Shown: positions 7,967 to 18,448 of the stretch, in pieces
Layout: each line of letters starts with the position of its first letter
Position numbering within the stretch: position 1 is the first letter of the stretch
Origin: Betaproteobacteria bacterium
Lineage (GTDB): Bacteria > Pseudomonadota > Gammaproteobacteria > Burkholderiales > WYBJ01
Direction of reading: 5' to 3'
NCBI GenBank assembly: GCA_009377585.1
Contig: WHTS01000003.1
Location: 92,077-156,076, forward strand
Length of the DNA stretch: 64,000 nucleotides
Notes under the pieces: model-generated
Databases searched by the model: none
Seen by the model: only the letters and a program-made list of their open reading frames with translations
Told to the model about the DNA's origin: nothing
Program-made: the position numbers and the translations under genes

Positions 7967-9376
7967 ATGAACGAATCCCCGCTGCCCCCGGGTCCCGAGG
8001 CTTCGGACGGTTCTGCCGCGCGCGCCGAGCGCAAGCCCGTGCGCGCCTGGCTATGGTTCGTCCTGGTCGCGGCGCTGGCCTCGGGCGGCTACTACTTCTA
8101 CGATCGTCACAAGGCGCAGACGCTGGCCGCCGCGAAGGAGGCGGCCAGCAAGAAGGGCTTCGGCAAGGGGCTGGGCGGGCCGACGCCTGTGGTCGCGGTG
8201 CCGGCGCTCAAGGCGCCGATCAACGTCTTCCTGGATGGGCTGGGCACGGTGACGCCGCTGCGCACGGTGACGGTGCGCAGCCGCGTCGAAGGGCAGCTCA
8301 TGCGCGTGCACTTCGACGAGGGCGAGCGGGTCAAGCAGGGACAGCTGCTGGCCGAGATCGACCCGCGGCCGTTCGAAGTGATGTTGACGCAGGCCGAGGG
8401 TCAGCTCGCGCGCGACCAGGCATTGCTGGCCAACGCCCGCATCGATGTCGAGCGCTATCGCACGCTGCTCGCGCAGGACTCGATCGCCAAGCAGCAGGTG
8501 GATGCGCAGGAAGCTCTGGTGCGCCAGTACGAAGGCATCGTCAAATCCGACCAAGGTCAGGTCGAGAGCGCCCGCCTGCAGCTCAGCTACGCGCACATCA
8601 CCGCCCCGATCACGGGCCGTGTGGGCTTGCGCCAGGTCGATCCCGGCAACATCGTGCGCGGAGCCGATGCCAACGGCATCGTGGTGATCACGCAGCTCGC
8701 GCCGATCGGCGTGCTCTTCACCGTGCCGCAGGATAGTCTGCCCGCATTGATGAAGCGCACGCGCGCCGACGAACGCCTGCCGGTGGAAGCCTGGGACCGC
8801 GAGCAGAAGACGCGCCTTGCGCAAGGCAGCCTGCTCGCAGTCGACAACCTGGTCGACGTCGCGACCGGCACGATCAAGTTGAAGGCGCAGTTCAAGAACG
8901 CGGGCAGCGAGCTTTTCCCGAACCAGTTCGTCAACGTGCGCCTGAAGCTCGAAACTCTGGAAGAGCAGACGGTGATCGCGCAGTCGGCGGTGCAGCGCGG
9001 CGGGCGCGGGCTTTTCGTCTACGTGGTGAAGGACGACATGACGGTGACCGCGCGTCCCGTCGAGCTCGGACCCGCGGACGGGCCGCGCGTCTCGGTCGTG
9101 AAGGGCATCAAACCGGGCGAGCGCGTGGTGGTCGACGGCATCGATCGCCTGCGCGAAGGCACGCGCGTATCCCTCGCCAAGCGGCCCGAGTACAAACCCT
9201 CGGTGGACGGCGGCAGCGGCGCCCGCAAGAAGGGCAAGGGGAAAGGCAAGGCCAGCGAGGCTTCGACGGAAAAGTCTTCCGCCGAAGCGGGCAGCGAAGA
9301 GGCACCGAAGAAGAAGCGCCGGCGCAAGCCTCCTGCGGAAAGCCAGGACGGCACCACCGCACCGGCCCGGCAGTAG
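7967..9376 (+). CDS. RND efflux periplasmic adaptor (MdtA-like)
   Basis: The 469-residue membrane-fusion protein links the RND pumps to the outer-membrane channel. It has a cytoplasmic N-terminus, one membrane anchor (AWLWFVLVAALASGGYYFY, near residues 25-45), the split lipoyl halves (VTVRSRVEGQLMRVHFDEGE and the later LSYAHITAPITGRVGLR), a coiled hairpin between them, and beta-barrel and membrane-proximal domains. The last 65 residues form an unusual Lys/Arg/Ser/Glu-rich tail (GARKKGKGKGKASEAS, KKKRRRKPP) absent from typical MdtA. It is the first gene of a four-gene operon; the first permease starts 3 bases after its stop. The predicted promoter and regulator box are upstream. Confidence 0.92.
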   Translation: MNESPLPPGPEASDGSAARAERKPVRAWLWFVLVAALASGGYYFYDRHKAQTLAAAKEAASKKGFGKGLGGPTPVVAVPALKAPINVFLDGLGTVTPLRTVTVRSRVEGQLMRVHFDEGERVKQGQLLAEIDPRPFEVMLTQAEGQLARDQALLANARIDVERYRTLLAQDSIAKQQVDAQEALVRQYEGIVKSDQGQVESARLQLSYAHITAPITGRVGLRQVDPGNIVRGADANGIVVITQLAPIGVLFTVPQDSLPALMKRTRADERLPVEAWDREQKTRLAQGSLLAVDNLVDVATGTIKLKAQFKNAGSELFPNQFVNVRLKLETLEEQTVIAQSAVQRGGRGLFVYVVKDDMTVTARPVELGPADGPRVSVVKGIKPGERVVVDGIDRLREGTRVSLAKRPEYKPSVDGGSGARKKGKGKGKASEASTEKSSAEAGSEEAPKKKRRRKPPAESQDGTTAPARQ

Positions 9377-9379
9377 GCC

Positions 9380-12300
9380 ATGAATCCGTCCCGACTCTTC
9401 ATCATGCGGCCGGTGGCGACCACGCTGCTGATGGTCGCGATCCTGCTCTCGGGCATGGTGGCCTACCGGCAGCTTGCGACCTCGGCGCTGCCGGACGTGG
9501 ATTACCCCACCATCCAGGTCTTCACGTTCTATCCCGGCGGCAGCCCGGAGGTGCTCGCCTCGACGGTCACCGCGCCCCTGGAGCGGCAGTTCGGCCAGAT
9601 TCCGGGTTTGAAGCAGATGTCCTCGACCAGCTCCGGCGGCGCCTCGGTCATCACCCTGCAGTTCGATCTGGAAGTGCCGCTCGACGTGGCCGAGCAGGGC
9701 GTGCAGGCTGCCATCAACGCCGGCTCCAATCTGCTGCCGAACGACCTGCCGGCGCCGCCCGTGTACAGCAAGGTCAATCCGGCCGATGCGCCGATTCTCA
9801 CCCTCGGCCTTTCGTCGGCGACGCTGCCGTTGCCCGAGATCCAGAATCTCGCCGACACCCGCCTCGCGCAGAAGATATCGCAGGTGACCGGCGTGGGGCT
9901 GGTCACCCTCGCCGGGGGCCAGCGTCCCGCGGTGCGCGTGCAGGCGAACCCCAAGGCGCTCGCCGCCAACGGGCTCAACCTGGAAGACCTGCGCGGTGCG
10001 ATCGTCGCCGCCAACGTCAAGCGCGCCAAGGGCAACATCGATACGCCCAGTCGCTCCTATGTGATCGACGCCAACGATCAGCTGCGCTCGGCGCAGGAGT
10101 ACCGCTCGGTCGTCATCGCCTACCGCAACGGCGCGCCGGTGTTCCTGTCCGATGTCGCGGACGTGACCGAGGACGCGGAGAACGTGCGCCTCGCGGCCTG
10201 GATGAACAACGTGCCGGCGGTGATCGTCAATATCCAGCGCCAGCCCGGCACCAACGTGATCGAGGTGGTCGACCGCATCAAGCGCCAGCTGCCGCAGCTG
10301 ACCGCCTCGCTTCCGGCCGCGGTCGACGTCGCCGTGCTGACCGATCGCACCATCACCATCCGCGCTTCGGTGCGCGACGTGCAGATCGAGCTCGCCTTCG
10401 CCATCGCCCTGGTCGTGCTGGTGATCTTCCTTTTCCTGCGCAACGTCCGCGCCACCCTCATCCCGAGCGTGGCCGTGCCGCTGTCGCTGGTCGGCACCTT
10501 CGGCTTCATGTACCTCGCCGGGTTCTCCATCAACAACCTGACGCTGATGGCGCTGGTGGTGGCAACCGGGTTCGTGGTCGACGACGCGATCGTGGTGATC
10601 GAGAACATCTCGCGCTACCTGGAGCGGGGCGACACGCCGCTCGAAGCGGCGCTCAAGGGCTCGCAGCAGATCGGATTCACCATCATCTCGCTCACCATCT
10701 CGCTGGTGGCGGTGCTGATCCCGCTGCTGTTCATGGGCGATGTGGTCGGCCGGCTGTTTCGCGAGTTCGCCGTCACGCTCGCCGTCGCGATCCTGATCTC
10801 GGGGGTCGTCTCGCTCACCCTCACTCCGATGATGTGCGCGCGGCTCATCCGGCACATCCCGGAGCAGGAGCAAAGCCGCTTCTACCGCGCCAGCCAGGGC
10901 GTGTTCGATCGCGTGATCCGCCGCTACGGGGTCATGCTCGAATGGGTTCTCAAGCACCAGGGCCTCACGCTGCTGGTGGTGATCGGCACGCTCGCGCTCA
11001 CCGCGGCGCTGTACTTTGCGGTGCCCAAGGGCTTCTTTCCGCTGCAGGATACCGGCGCGATCCTGGGCATCACGGAGGCCGAGCAAAGCGTGTCGTTCCG
11101 CGCCATGGCCGAGCGCCAGGAGGCGATCGCGCGGGTCGTGCTGGAGGATCCCGCGGTCGTGAGCCTGTCCTCGTTCATCGGCGTGGACGGCGTCAACACC
11201 ACGCTCAACAGCGGGCGCATGCTGATCAACCTGAAACCGCTGGCCGCGCGCGATGTCCGTGCCGTCGATGTGATCCGGCGCTTGCAGCCGCGGCTCGCCG
11301 AGTTGCACGGCATCACGCTTTACATGCAGCCGGTGCAGGACCTGTCGATCGAGGATCGCATCAGCCGCAACCAGTACCAGTTCACGCTCGAGTCGCCCGA
11401 CGGCGCCTTGCTTTCCGCCTGGGTGCCCAGGCTGGTCGAAAGGCTGCGAGGCTCGCCGCTGCTCACCGACGTCGCCTCGGATCTGCAGGACCGGGGCCTG
11501 CAGGTGTTTCTCGATATCGACCGCGACAGCGCGGGACGCCTGGGCATCACGCCGGCAGCGATCAACACCGCACTCTACAATGCCTTCGGCCAGCGGCTGG
11601 TTTCGACCATCTTCACGCAGTCGAGTCAGTATCGGGTCGTGCTGGAGGTGCAGGAGGCATTCCGCCGCGGCCCCGAAGCCGTGGATGACATTTACGTCGC
11701 CTCCTCCTCCGGCCAGCAGGTGCCGCTGTCCTCGCTCGCGCGCGTGAGCGTCGGCAACGCCATGCTCGCGATCAATCACGTCGGCCAGTTTCCGGCCGCT
11801 ACGATCTCGTTCAATCTCGCCCGCGGCGCATCGCTCGGCAACGCCGTCGACCTGGTGGAGGCCGCCGAGCGCGAGATCGGCCTGCCGCCCGCGATCCAGA
11901 CCAATTTCCAGGGCGCGGCCGCATCTTTTCGCGAGTCGCTCGGCGATACGCTGCTGCTGGTGCTGGCCGCCGTGGTGACGATGTACATCGTGCTGGGCGT
12001 GCTGTACGAGAGCTTCATCCACCCGGTGACGATTCTTTCCACGCTGCCCACCGCCACCGTCGGGGCGCTCGCTGCGTTGCTGCTCGCCGGCAACCAGGTC
12101 GACATCATCGCCGTCATCGGCATCATCCTGCTGATCGGCATCGTGAAGAAGAACGCCATCATGATGATCGACTTCGCTCTCGACGCCGAGAGGAGCGAAG
12201 GCCTTGCCCCACGCGAGGCAATCTTCCAGGCGTGCCTGCTGCGCTTCCGGCCGATCCTCATGACGACGCTGGCCGCGCTGCTCGGGGCGCTGCCGCTGAT

Positions 12301-12475
12301 GCTCGGAACGGGCGTGGGCTCGGAGCTGCGGCACCCGCTGGGGCTGACGATGGTCGGGGGCCTGATCGTGAGCCAGGTGCTCACGCTCTTCACCACGCCG
12401 GTCATCTATCTCGCGTTCGACCGCCTGGCCCGGCGCATGCGCGCTCGTCCGGCGTCGGCGCGTCCGGCGGCTTGA
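9380..12475 (+). CDS. RND multidrug efflux permease (MdtB-like)
   Basis: The 1031-residue inner-membrane proton-driven pump has the usual RND length. The N-terminus ([20 protein letters not shown]) opens the first membrane helix. The helix-4 proton-relay aspartate pair is present in [21 protein letters not shown] (first 20 residues of the match). The second-half helix appears as [19 protein letters not shown] and the motif [15 protein letters not shown] is intact. The next gene is a second, different permease, as in MdtB/MdtC heteromultimers, rather than a lone AcrB-type pump. Substrates of MdtABC-like pumps include bile salts, novobiocin and metals, but this copy cannot be assigned. Confidence 0.93.
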   Translation: MNPSRLFIMRPVATTLLMVAILLSGMVAYRQLATSALPDVDYPTIQVFTFYPGGSPEVLASTVTAPLERQFGQIPGLKQMSSTSSGGASVITLQFDLEVPLDVAEQGVQAAINAGSNLLPNDLPAPPVYSKVNPADAPILTLGLSSATLPLPEIQNLADTRLAQKISQVTGVGLVTLAGGQRPAVRVQANPKALAANGLNLEDLRGAIVAANVKRAKGNIDTPSRSYVIDANDQLRSAQEYRSVVIAYRNGAPVFLSDVADVTEDAENVRLAAWMNNVPAVIVNIQRQPGTNVIEVVDRIKRQLPQLTASLPAAVDVAVLTDRTITIRASVRDVQIELAFAIALVVLVIFLFLRNVRATLIPSVAVPLSLVGTFGFMYLAGFSINNLTLMALVVATGFVVDDAIVVIENISRYLERGDTPLEAALKGSQQIGFTIISLTISLVAVLIPLLFMGDVVGRLFREFAVTLAVAILISGVVSLTLTPMMCARLIRHIPEQEQSRFYRASQGVFDRVIRRYGVMLEWVLKHQGLTLLVVIGTLALTAALYFAVPKGFFPLQDTGAILGITEAEQSVSFRAMAERQEAIARVVLEDPAVVSLSSFIGVDGVNTTLNSGRMLINLKPLAARDVRAVDVIRRLQPRLAELHGITLYMQPVQDLSIEDRISRNQYQFTLESPDGALLSAWVPRLVERLRGSPLLTDVASDLQDRGLQVFLDIDRDSAGRLGITPAAINTALYNAFGQRLVSTIFTQSSQYRVVLEVQEAFRRGPEAVDDIYVASSSGQQVPLSSLARVSVGNAMLAINHVGQFPAATISFNLARGASLGNAVDLVEAAEREIGLPPAIQTNFQGAAASFRESLGDTLLLVLAAVVTMYIVLGVLYESFIHPVTILSTLPTATVGALAALLLAGNQVDIIAVIGIILLIGIVKKNAIMMIDFALDAERSEGLAPREAIFQACLLRFRPILMTTLAALLGALPLMLGTGVGSELRHPLGLTMVGGLIVSQVLTLFTTPVIYLAFDRLARRMRARPASARPAA

Positions 12476-12485
12476 GCTCGGTTCG

Positions 12486-15400
12486 ATGAACCTTCCCGCC
12501 ATCTTCATCGCGCGGCCGGTTGCGACCACGCTCATCATGCTGGGGCTCGTACTCGCGGGCGCGATCGCGTTCACGCGCCTGCCGGTGTCGCCCCTGCCGC
12601 AGGTCGAGTACCCGGTGATCTCGGTGACGGCAAGTCTGCCGGGCGCAAGCCCCGAAACGATGGCGGCGACGGTCGCGACACCTCTGGAGCGCCAGCTCGG
12701 GCGCATCGCCGGGGTGAACGAGATCACTTCCTCCTCCTCGCTGGGTACGACGCGGGTGGTGCTGCAATTCGATCTCAATCGCAACATCAACGAGGCCGCG
12801 ATCGAAGTGCAGGCGGCGATCAATGCGGCGCGCGGCCAGCTGCCTTCGGGCATGCCGAACAACCCGACCTACCGCAAGGTGAACCCGGCCGATGCACCGA
12901 TCATGGTGCTCGCGCTCACCTCCGAGATGCACTCGCGCGGGCAGATCTACGACGTGGCCTCGACCATCGTCGCGCAGAAGCTCTCGCAGGTGCGCGGCAT
13001 CGGCCAGGTCAACGTCAGCGGCAGCTCGCTGCCGGCGGTGCGCGCAGCGATCAATCCGCGCGCCTTGAGCCATCAGGGCATCGGGCTGGAAGACGTGCGC
13101 GCTGCGCTGATCGCGGCCAACTCCAACCGGCCCAAAGGACTGGTGGAGGATCACGATCGGCAATGGTGGATCCACGCCAACGATCAGGCGTTCACTGCGG
13201 CCGAGTACCTGCCGCTGGTGGTGGCGTATCGCAACGGCGCAGCGGTGCGCTTGAGCGACGTGGCGACTGTGACCGACTCGGTGCAGGACAAGAACAATGC
13301 CGCGGTCTCGGACGGCCACCCGGCCGTGCTGCTGATCCTCTATCGCGAGCCGAACGCCAATATCCTGCAGACGGTGCAGCGGGTGGAGGCGCTGCTGCCG
13401 TGGCTGCGCGCCTCGATGCCGGAAGCCATGGACCTCGGCACGGCGCTGGAGCGCACGAGCACCATTCGCGGCTCGATCCGCGAAGTCGAGCGCACGCTCA
13501 TCATCTCGGTCGGGCTGGTGGTGCTGGTGGTGTTCGCGTTTCTGCGCAACTTTCGCGCCACGCTGGTCCCGGCGGCCGCCGTGCCGGTCTCGCTCGTCGG
13601 CACCTTCGCCTTCATGTACCTCGCGGGCTACAGCATCAACAATCTGTCGCTGATGGCGCTGATCGTGGCGGCCGGCTTCGTGGTCGACGACGCGATCGTC
13701 GTGCTGGAGAACACCACGCGCTACATCGAGCGCGGCATGACGCCGCGCGAGGCCGCCCATGTCGGCGCGCGCGAGGTCGCTTTCACCGTACTCTCGATGA
13801 GCCTGTCGCTCATTGCCGTGTTCATCCCGATTCTGCTGATGGGCGATGTGGTCGGGCGCTATTTTCGCGAGTTCGCCGTGACGCTGTCGGTCGCGATTCT
13901 GATCTCGCTGGTGGCCTCGCTCACGCTCACGCCGATGATGTGCGCGCTGCTGCTGCGTCCGCCGCGGCCCCAGAGTGTTCTGGTGCGCGCCAGCGAGCGA
14001 TGGTTCGCCGCGATGCTGCGCGGCTATGAGCGCAGTCTCGCGTTTGCGCTGCGCCACTCGTTCCTGACCATCGTCGTGCTGGCCGCGGTCATCGGTCTCA
14101 ATGTCCACCTGTACAACACCATCCCCAAAGGCTTCTTTCCGCAGCAGGACACGGGGCGTCTGTTCGGCGGCTTGCGCGCCGACCAGTCCGCACCGTTCGT
14201 GCTGACCCAGCGCAAGATGGAGTCCTTTGTCGAGATCGTGCGCGCCGACCCGGCGGTGCAGAAGGTGACGGCCGTGGTGGGCGGCGGTTCGCGCCGCTCG
14301 GGCATGATGTTCGTCACGTTGAAGCCGCTTGCGGAGCGAACCGATACGGCGGCGCAGGTCGTGGACCGGTTGCGCCGCCAGGCGCTGCGTGTTCCCGGGG
14401 CAAGGCTGTTTCTGTATCCGGTGCAGGATGTCCGTATCGGCGGCAGGCAGGCCTCCAGCACCTACCAGTACACCTTGCGCAGCGACGATCTGGAGTTGTT
14501 GCGCACCTGGACGCCGCGCCTGGAGCAGGTGCTGCTGAGCGCGCCCGAGCTGCAGGACGTCGACTCCGACCAGGAGACGCGCGGCATGCAGCTCACGCTG
14601 GTGATCGACCGGCCGACCGCCGCGCGCTACGGCCTGACGCCGGATCTCATCGATACCACACTCGGCAACGCGTTCAGCCAGGCGGTGGTTTCGACCATCT
14701 ACCGCGAACGCAATCAGTACCGCGTGGTGATGGAGGTGGAAGAGCGCTTCCAGCGCAGTCCCGAGGCGCTGAAGCGGATTCACGTGCAAGCGCCCGGCGG
14801 CGCTATCGTGCCGCTGTCCGCCGTGGCGCGCTACGAGCTCACCAACACGCCGCTGTCGGTGAACCATCAAAGCCAGTTCGCCGCCTCGACCATCTCCTTC
14901 AACCTTGCCGAAGGTGCTTCGCTCTCGGACGCCACGGCGCGCATCGAGAATGCGATGGCCCGCATCGGCATGCCGACGACGATCTTCGGCACGTTCGAAG
15001 GCACGGCGCGCAGCTTCCGGCGCTCGCTGCAATATCAGCCGTGGCTCATCCTGGCCGCGATCGTCGCCGTCTACATCGTGCTCGGCATCCTGTACGAAAG
15101 CTACATCCATCCGCTCACGATTCTGTCGACGCTGCCGTCGGCGGGCGTCGGCGCGCTGCTCGGGCTGATGCTGTTCGATACCGAGTTCGGCATAATCGCG
15201 CTGATAGCGCTATTCCTTCTCATCGGCATCGTGAAGAAGAACGCCATCATGATGGTGGACTTCGCGCTTGCCGCCGAGCGCAGCGAAGGCAAACGGCCCG
15301 AGGAGGCGATCTTCGAGGCCTGCCGCCTGCGCTTTCGGCCGATCATGATGACGACCATGGCGGCAATGCTGGGCGCGCTGCCGCTCGCGCTCGGCGCGGG

Positions 15401-15578
15401 CGACGGCGCGGAATTGCGCACGCCGCTCGGCATCGCCATCGTCGGCGGCCTCATGCTGAGCCAGCTGCTGACGCTCTACACCACGCCGGTCGTGTACCTG
15501 TACCTGGATCGCTTCCGCCTGTGGTGCGCACGCACGCGCCGGCCGCCGCGTGCCGGTGAGCCGCTCGAGCTGCGCTGA
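12486..15578 (+). CDS. RND multidrug efflux permease (MdtC-like)
   Basis: The 1030-residue second permease of the operon. It shares the same architecture: IFIARPVATTLIMLGLVLAG at the N-terminus, the aspartate pair in [38 protein letters not shown] and [20 protein letters not shown]. It starts 10 bases after the stop of the first permease, and its stop overlaps the next start by one base, so all four genes are almost certainly on one mRNA. It is clearly a paralogue of the upstream permease but has diverged along its whole length, which supports a hetero-oligomeric pump. Confidence 0.93.
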   Translation: MNLPAIFIARPVATTLIMLGLVLAGAIAFTRLPVSPLPQVEYPVISVTASLPGASPETMAATVATPLERQLGRIAGVNEITSSSSLGTTRVVLQFDLNRNINEAAIEVQAAINAARGQLPSGMPNNPTYRKVNPADAPIMVLALTSEMHSRGQIYDVASTIVAQKLSQVRGIGQVNVSGSSLPAVRAAINPRALSHQGIGLEDVRAALIAANSNRPKGLVEDHDRQWWIHANDQAFTAAEYLPLVVAYRNGAAVRLSDVATVTDSVQDKNNAAVSDGHPAVLLILYREPNANILQTVQRVEALLPWLRASMPEAMDLGTALERTSTIRGSIREVERTLIISVGLVVLVVFAFLRNFRATLVPAAAVPVSLVGTFAFMYLAGYSINNLSLMALIVAAGFVVDDAIVVLENTTRYIERGMTPREAAHVGAREVAFTVLSMSLSLIAVFIPILLMGDVVGRYFREFAVTLSVAILISLVASLTLTPMMCALLLRPPRPQSVLVRASERWFAAMLRGYERSLAFALRHSFLTIVVLAAVIGLNVHLYNTIPKGFFPQQDTGRLFGGLRADQSAPFVLTQRKMESFVEIVRADPAVQKVTAVVGGGSRRSGMMFVTLKPLAERTDTAAQVVDRLRRQALRVPGARLFLYPVQDVRIGGRQASSTYQYTLRSDDLELLRTWTPRLEQVLLSAPELQDVDSDQETRGMQLTLVIDRPTAARYGLTPDLIDTTLGNAFSQAVVSTIYRERNQYRVVMEVEERFQRSPEALKRIHVQAPGGAIVPLSAVARYELTNTPLSVNHQSQFAASTISFNLAEGASLSDATARIENAMARIGMPTTIFGTFEGTARSFRRSLQYQPWLILAAIVAVYIVLGILYESYIHPLTILSTLPSAGVGALLGLMLFDTEFGIIALIALFLLIGIVKKNAIMMVDFALAAERSEGKRPEEAIFEACRLRFRPIMMTTMAAMLGALPLALGAGDGAELRTPLGIAIVGGLMLSQLLTLYTTPVVYLYLDRFRLWCARTRRPPRAGEPLELR

Positions 15579-17059
15579 TGCGAGTGGGCCGCGGTGTTTC
15601 GTCCCGAGCGTGCGCGGCGCTGCGCGCGCTCGCGCCGGTCGCCGGCGCGGTTGCACTCGGCGCCTGCATCGTGGTGGGCCCGACCTACCAGCCGCCGGCC
15701 GTTGCAACGCCCGCCGAATATCGCGAGGCGGGCGCGCTGTGGAAGACGGCAAAGCCGAGCGATGTGGTCAAGCGCGCCAGCTGGTGGGAGCTCTACGAGG
15801 ATCCGCAGTTGAGCGCCCTGGCCAGCCGCGTGCAGAGCGCCAACCAGGACGTGCGCCAGGCCGAGGCGCGCGTGCGCCAGGCTCAGGCCATCGTGCGCCA
15901 GGCCCAGGCGCAACGCTATCCCTTCGTCGGCGGCGGCGGTGCGGCGAATCGAAGCCGCGTCGTGAACGAAGGATCGGGCACCAGCACGACCTTGGAGCTC
16001 GCGCTCGACGCTTCCTGGGAGCCGGATCTGTGGGGGCGGGTGCGGCGCACGATCGAAGCGGGCGAGGCGCAGCTGCAGGCGCAGGCCGCCGATCTGGAAT
16101 CGATCCGGTTGGCGGCGATCGCCACCCTGGTGCAGAACTATCTCGCGTTGCGGGTGACCGACATCCAGGCGCGGCTGCTCGATGACACGGTGAGCGCGTT
16201 CGAGCGCTTCCTGCAGCTGACGCGCAACCGCTACAACGCCGGCGTCGCGGCCAAGGCCGACGTCATCCAGGCCGAGGCGCAGCTGCGCAGCAACCAGGCG
16301 CAGCGCGTCGACCTGGGCGTCCAGCGCGCGCAGCTCGAACATTCGATCGCGGTGTTGGTCGGCGAGCCGCCGGCGGCATTGACCGTGCCGTCCGCCACGA
16401 TGATCGCGGTCCTGCCTGCCATTCCGGCGGGCATACCGTCGGAGCTGCTGCAACGACGGCCCGATATCGCGCGCGCCGAGCGCAACGTCGCAGCGGCCAA
16501 CGCGCGCATCGGCGTCGCGCAGGCCGCGCTCTACCCTTCGCTCAACCTCTCGGCCGCAACGGGGCTGCGCAGCGCCACGCTGGCGAATCGGCTGGGCGCG
16601 CCCAATTTGTTCTGGGCGCTGGGCGCCGCCGCCAGCCAGGTCCTGTTCGATGCCGGCGAGCGCGAGGCGATCACGGACGAGGCGCGCGCCGCGCACGAAG
16701 TGGAAGTGGCCTTCTATCGGCGCACCGTGCTGGCGGCGTTCCAGGAGGTCGAAGATCAGTTGGCGACGCTGCGCATTCTGGAAGAGGAAGCGAAATTGCA
16801 GGCCGATGCGGTGACGGCCGCGCGCGAGTCGGTTCGGTTGGTGGAGAACCAGTACAAGGCGGGCACGGCGAGCTTCCTCGCCGTCATCACCGTGCAGGCG
16901 ATCGCGCTCTCCGACCAGCGCACGGCGGTGCAGATCCTCGGCCGGCGCCTGCTGGCCAGCGTGCAGCTCGTGCGCGCGTTGGGCGGGGGCTGGGACGGTC
17001 AGCTGCCCGTCCCGCAGTTGGGCGCGCAGTCCCCGCAGTTGGGCGCGCAGTCCCGGTAG
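15578..17059 (+). CDS. NodT-type outer-membrane efflux lipoprotein (TolC-like)
   Basis: The 493-residue outer-membrane factor completes the tripartite pump. A lipoprotein signal ends in the lipobox VALGAC with Cys30 as the acylated residue, followed by IVVGPTYQPP, the classical NodT-family start. The two OEP repeats follow (region around SWEPDLWGRVRRTIEAG and the later NRLGAPNLFWALGAAASQ). The C-terminus ends in a duplicated PQLGAQS motif made by a 21-base tandem repeat, and the last 61 bases overlap the convergent FAD-oxidoreductase gene. The start codon shares one base with the stop of the permease gene. Confidence 0.9.
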   Translation: MRVGRGVSSRACAALRALAPVAGAVALGACIVVGPTYQPPAVATPAEYREAGALWKTAKPSDVVKRASWWELYEDPQLSALASRVQSANQDVRQAEARVRQAQAIVRQAQAQRYPFVGGGGAANRSRVVNEGSGTSTTLELALDASWEPDLWGRVRRTIEAGEAQLQAQAADLESIRLAAIATLVQNYLALRVTDIQARLLDDTVSAFERFLQLTRNRYNAGVAAKADVIQAEAQLRSNQAQRVDLGVQRAQLEHSIAVLVGEPPAALTVPSATMIAVLPAIPAGIPSELLQRRPDIARAERNVAAANARIGVAQAALYPSLNLSAATGLRSATLANRLGAPNLFWALGAAASQVLFDAGEREAITDEARAAHEVEVAFYRRTVLAAFQEVEDQLATLRILEEEAKLQADAVTAARESVRLVENQYKAGTASFLAVITVQAIALSDQRTAVQILGRRLLASVQLVRALGGGWDGQLPVPQLGAQSPQLGAQSR

Positions 17060-18291
17060 GCCAGAGCCGAGGCGGCACCGGCCTGCGTGCTGACCGCCGC
17101 GTTCATTGCATCGACGTTCTCCGGCGCGAAGAACTCTGCAGGCGAGATCGTCCCGGCGTTCATCCGCGCGAAGCCATCCATGGCCCGCTGCTTGCCGTGA
17201 ATCGCGCCGAAGAGCCGTTGCATTTCGGGTGAGGGGGGTTCCAGAGTCGCCAGGTGACAGGTGAATTCGTACATCGCCTTCACGCGTGCATCGCGTGCGC
17301 GCTGGTACTCGCTCATCGCGGCCTCGAACGGCAGCGCTCCGGAGAAGAACCCGTCGAGCGCGGCGACGCAGAGCTCGGCGTCATGGAAGGCGTCCATAAT
17401 TCCTTGTCCGGTAATGAAGTCCCTGTTGTAGCCCGCATCACCCACGAGCGCCCAGCCTGGACCGTAGGGCTTGCGGAAATAGTTCGGCACGGCCGCAGCG
17501 GTGAACGGCGCCTCCCGCTGCGCGCCGCGCAGGCGCTCCGCGAAGGTCGGCGCCAGTTCGATCGCCTTCAGATAGCTGCCTTCGACGTCGCGCTTGTGTT
17601 GCGCGAACTCAGCGTACGGCCACCCGACAATGACCATGGTCAGATGGTCGTGAGTCGGAGCGACCGCGAAGCCCCGCTTGGCGCGGATATAGTTCTCGAA
17701 TCTGCCATCCATCGGCAATCCGCTCCAATAGGTGTAGTACGCGCCGAGCAACGGCGGTTTCTCGTCATAGTGTTCGGGCCGAACGGCCTTGGCCACGAAC
17801 GAGCGTCTGCCATCGGCGCCGACGACGACTTGCGCCCGCTCGATGATGGAGCCGCCCTGCTTCGAGCGGCCCCTTATTCCGACCGCACGCCCCTCCTCGA
17901 TCAGGACTTCCTCGACGGCGAAGCCTTCGCGGATCTCCGCGCCCGATCGGCCCGCGGCGTCGACGAGCAGCTTGTCCAGTATCGGCCGCCTTGGGCAATA
18001 CGCTACGGGTGCTTCCGTGGTGCCTGGCGCGCCGGTAATCGTGATGGCGCCGAAGTCGAAGGCGTACGTGTGCATCGGCGGACACCCGGTCGCCGCCAGG
18101 CTGTCGAGAAGCTCCCACCTCGACAGGGCGCTCACGCCGAGGGGGTGCAGGATGTGAGTCGACACCGTATCGCTCGGGAACGTTGCGCGGTCGACGGCGA
18201 GGACCCGATATCCCCTCCGGGCCAATAGCATCGCCGTCGGCGAACCGGCACAGCGTGCGCCCACGACGATTGCATCGAATGCCTGCGTCAT
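16999..18291 (-). CDS. FAD-dependent oxidoreductase (geranylgeranyl-reductase/halogenase-like family)
   Basis: The 430-residue flavoprotein has the dinucleotide-binding start DAIVVGARCAGSPTAMLLAR and the acidic end of the second strand (VLAVDR). The mid-protein motif VVGADGRRSFVAKAV and the FAD-closing LVGDAGYNRDFITGQGIMDAF are typical of the NAD(P)/FAD monooxygenase-reductase superfamily. ATG 18291 follows GAAGGAGATC, a good ribosome site. The substrate is unknown. The C-terminal residues (DCAPNC repeated) are read from the tandem repeat shared with the convergent efflux lipoprotein gene, so the ancestral stop may have been earlier. The LuxR-type regulator gene lies 158 bases upstream on the same strand and may control it. 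Confidence 0.85.
   Translation of the reverse strand: MTQAFDAIVVGARCAGSPTAMLLARRGYRVLAVDRATFPSDTVSTHILHPLGVSALSRWELLDSLAATGCPPMHTYAFDFGAITITGAPGTTEAPVAYCPRRPILDKLLVDAAGRSGAEIREGFAVEEVLIEEGRAVGIRGRSKQGGSIIERAQVVVGADGRRSFVAKAVRPEHYDEKPPLLGAYYTYWSGLPMDGRFENYIRAKRGFAVAPTHDHLTMVIVGWPYAEFAQHKRDVEGSYLKAIELAPTFAERLRGAQREAPFTAAAVPNYFRKPYGPGWALVGDAGYNRDFITGQGIMDAFHDAELCVAALDGFFSGALPFEAAMSEYQRARDARVKAMYEFTCHLATLEPPSPEMQRLFGAIHGKQRAMDGFARMNAGTISPAEFFAPENVDAMNAAVSTQAGAASALAYRDCAPNCGDCAPNCGTGS
17011..17052. repeat. 21-bp tandem duplication in a convergent gene overlap
   Basis: Two exact copies of a 21-base unit (core GCAGTTGGGCGCGCAG) lie at 17011-17031 and 17032-17052. The length is a multiple of three, so both convergent genes stay in frame. 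It duplicates PQLGAQS at the end of the efflux lipoprotein and DCAPNCG at the end of the oxidoreductase. Confidence 0.9.
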
Positions 18292-18448
18292 CGCGATCTC
18301 CTTCAAGGTTCGGGTTCTCCGCGTTCGCGCTGCCGATCTGCGCACAAGCTAGCGGAGAAGGCGAGGGCGCGCTTCGGGGGAACACGCCAGTGTCCCCGGC
18401 GATGGCGTGGGTGATTTCCCCCAGATGCGGGCAAGTAGCCCGAGTCGG

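Noticed and set aside
8051..12862. Very long minus-strand open frame (1603 codons) opposite the efflux genes
   Set aside because: It is the antisense shadow of the adaptor and first permease in GC-rich codon usage; its translation is His/Arg/Asp-rich with no domain.
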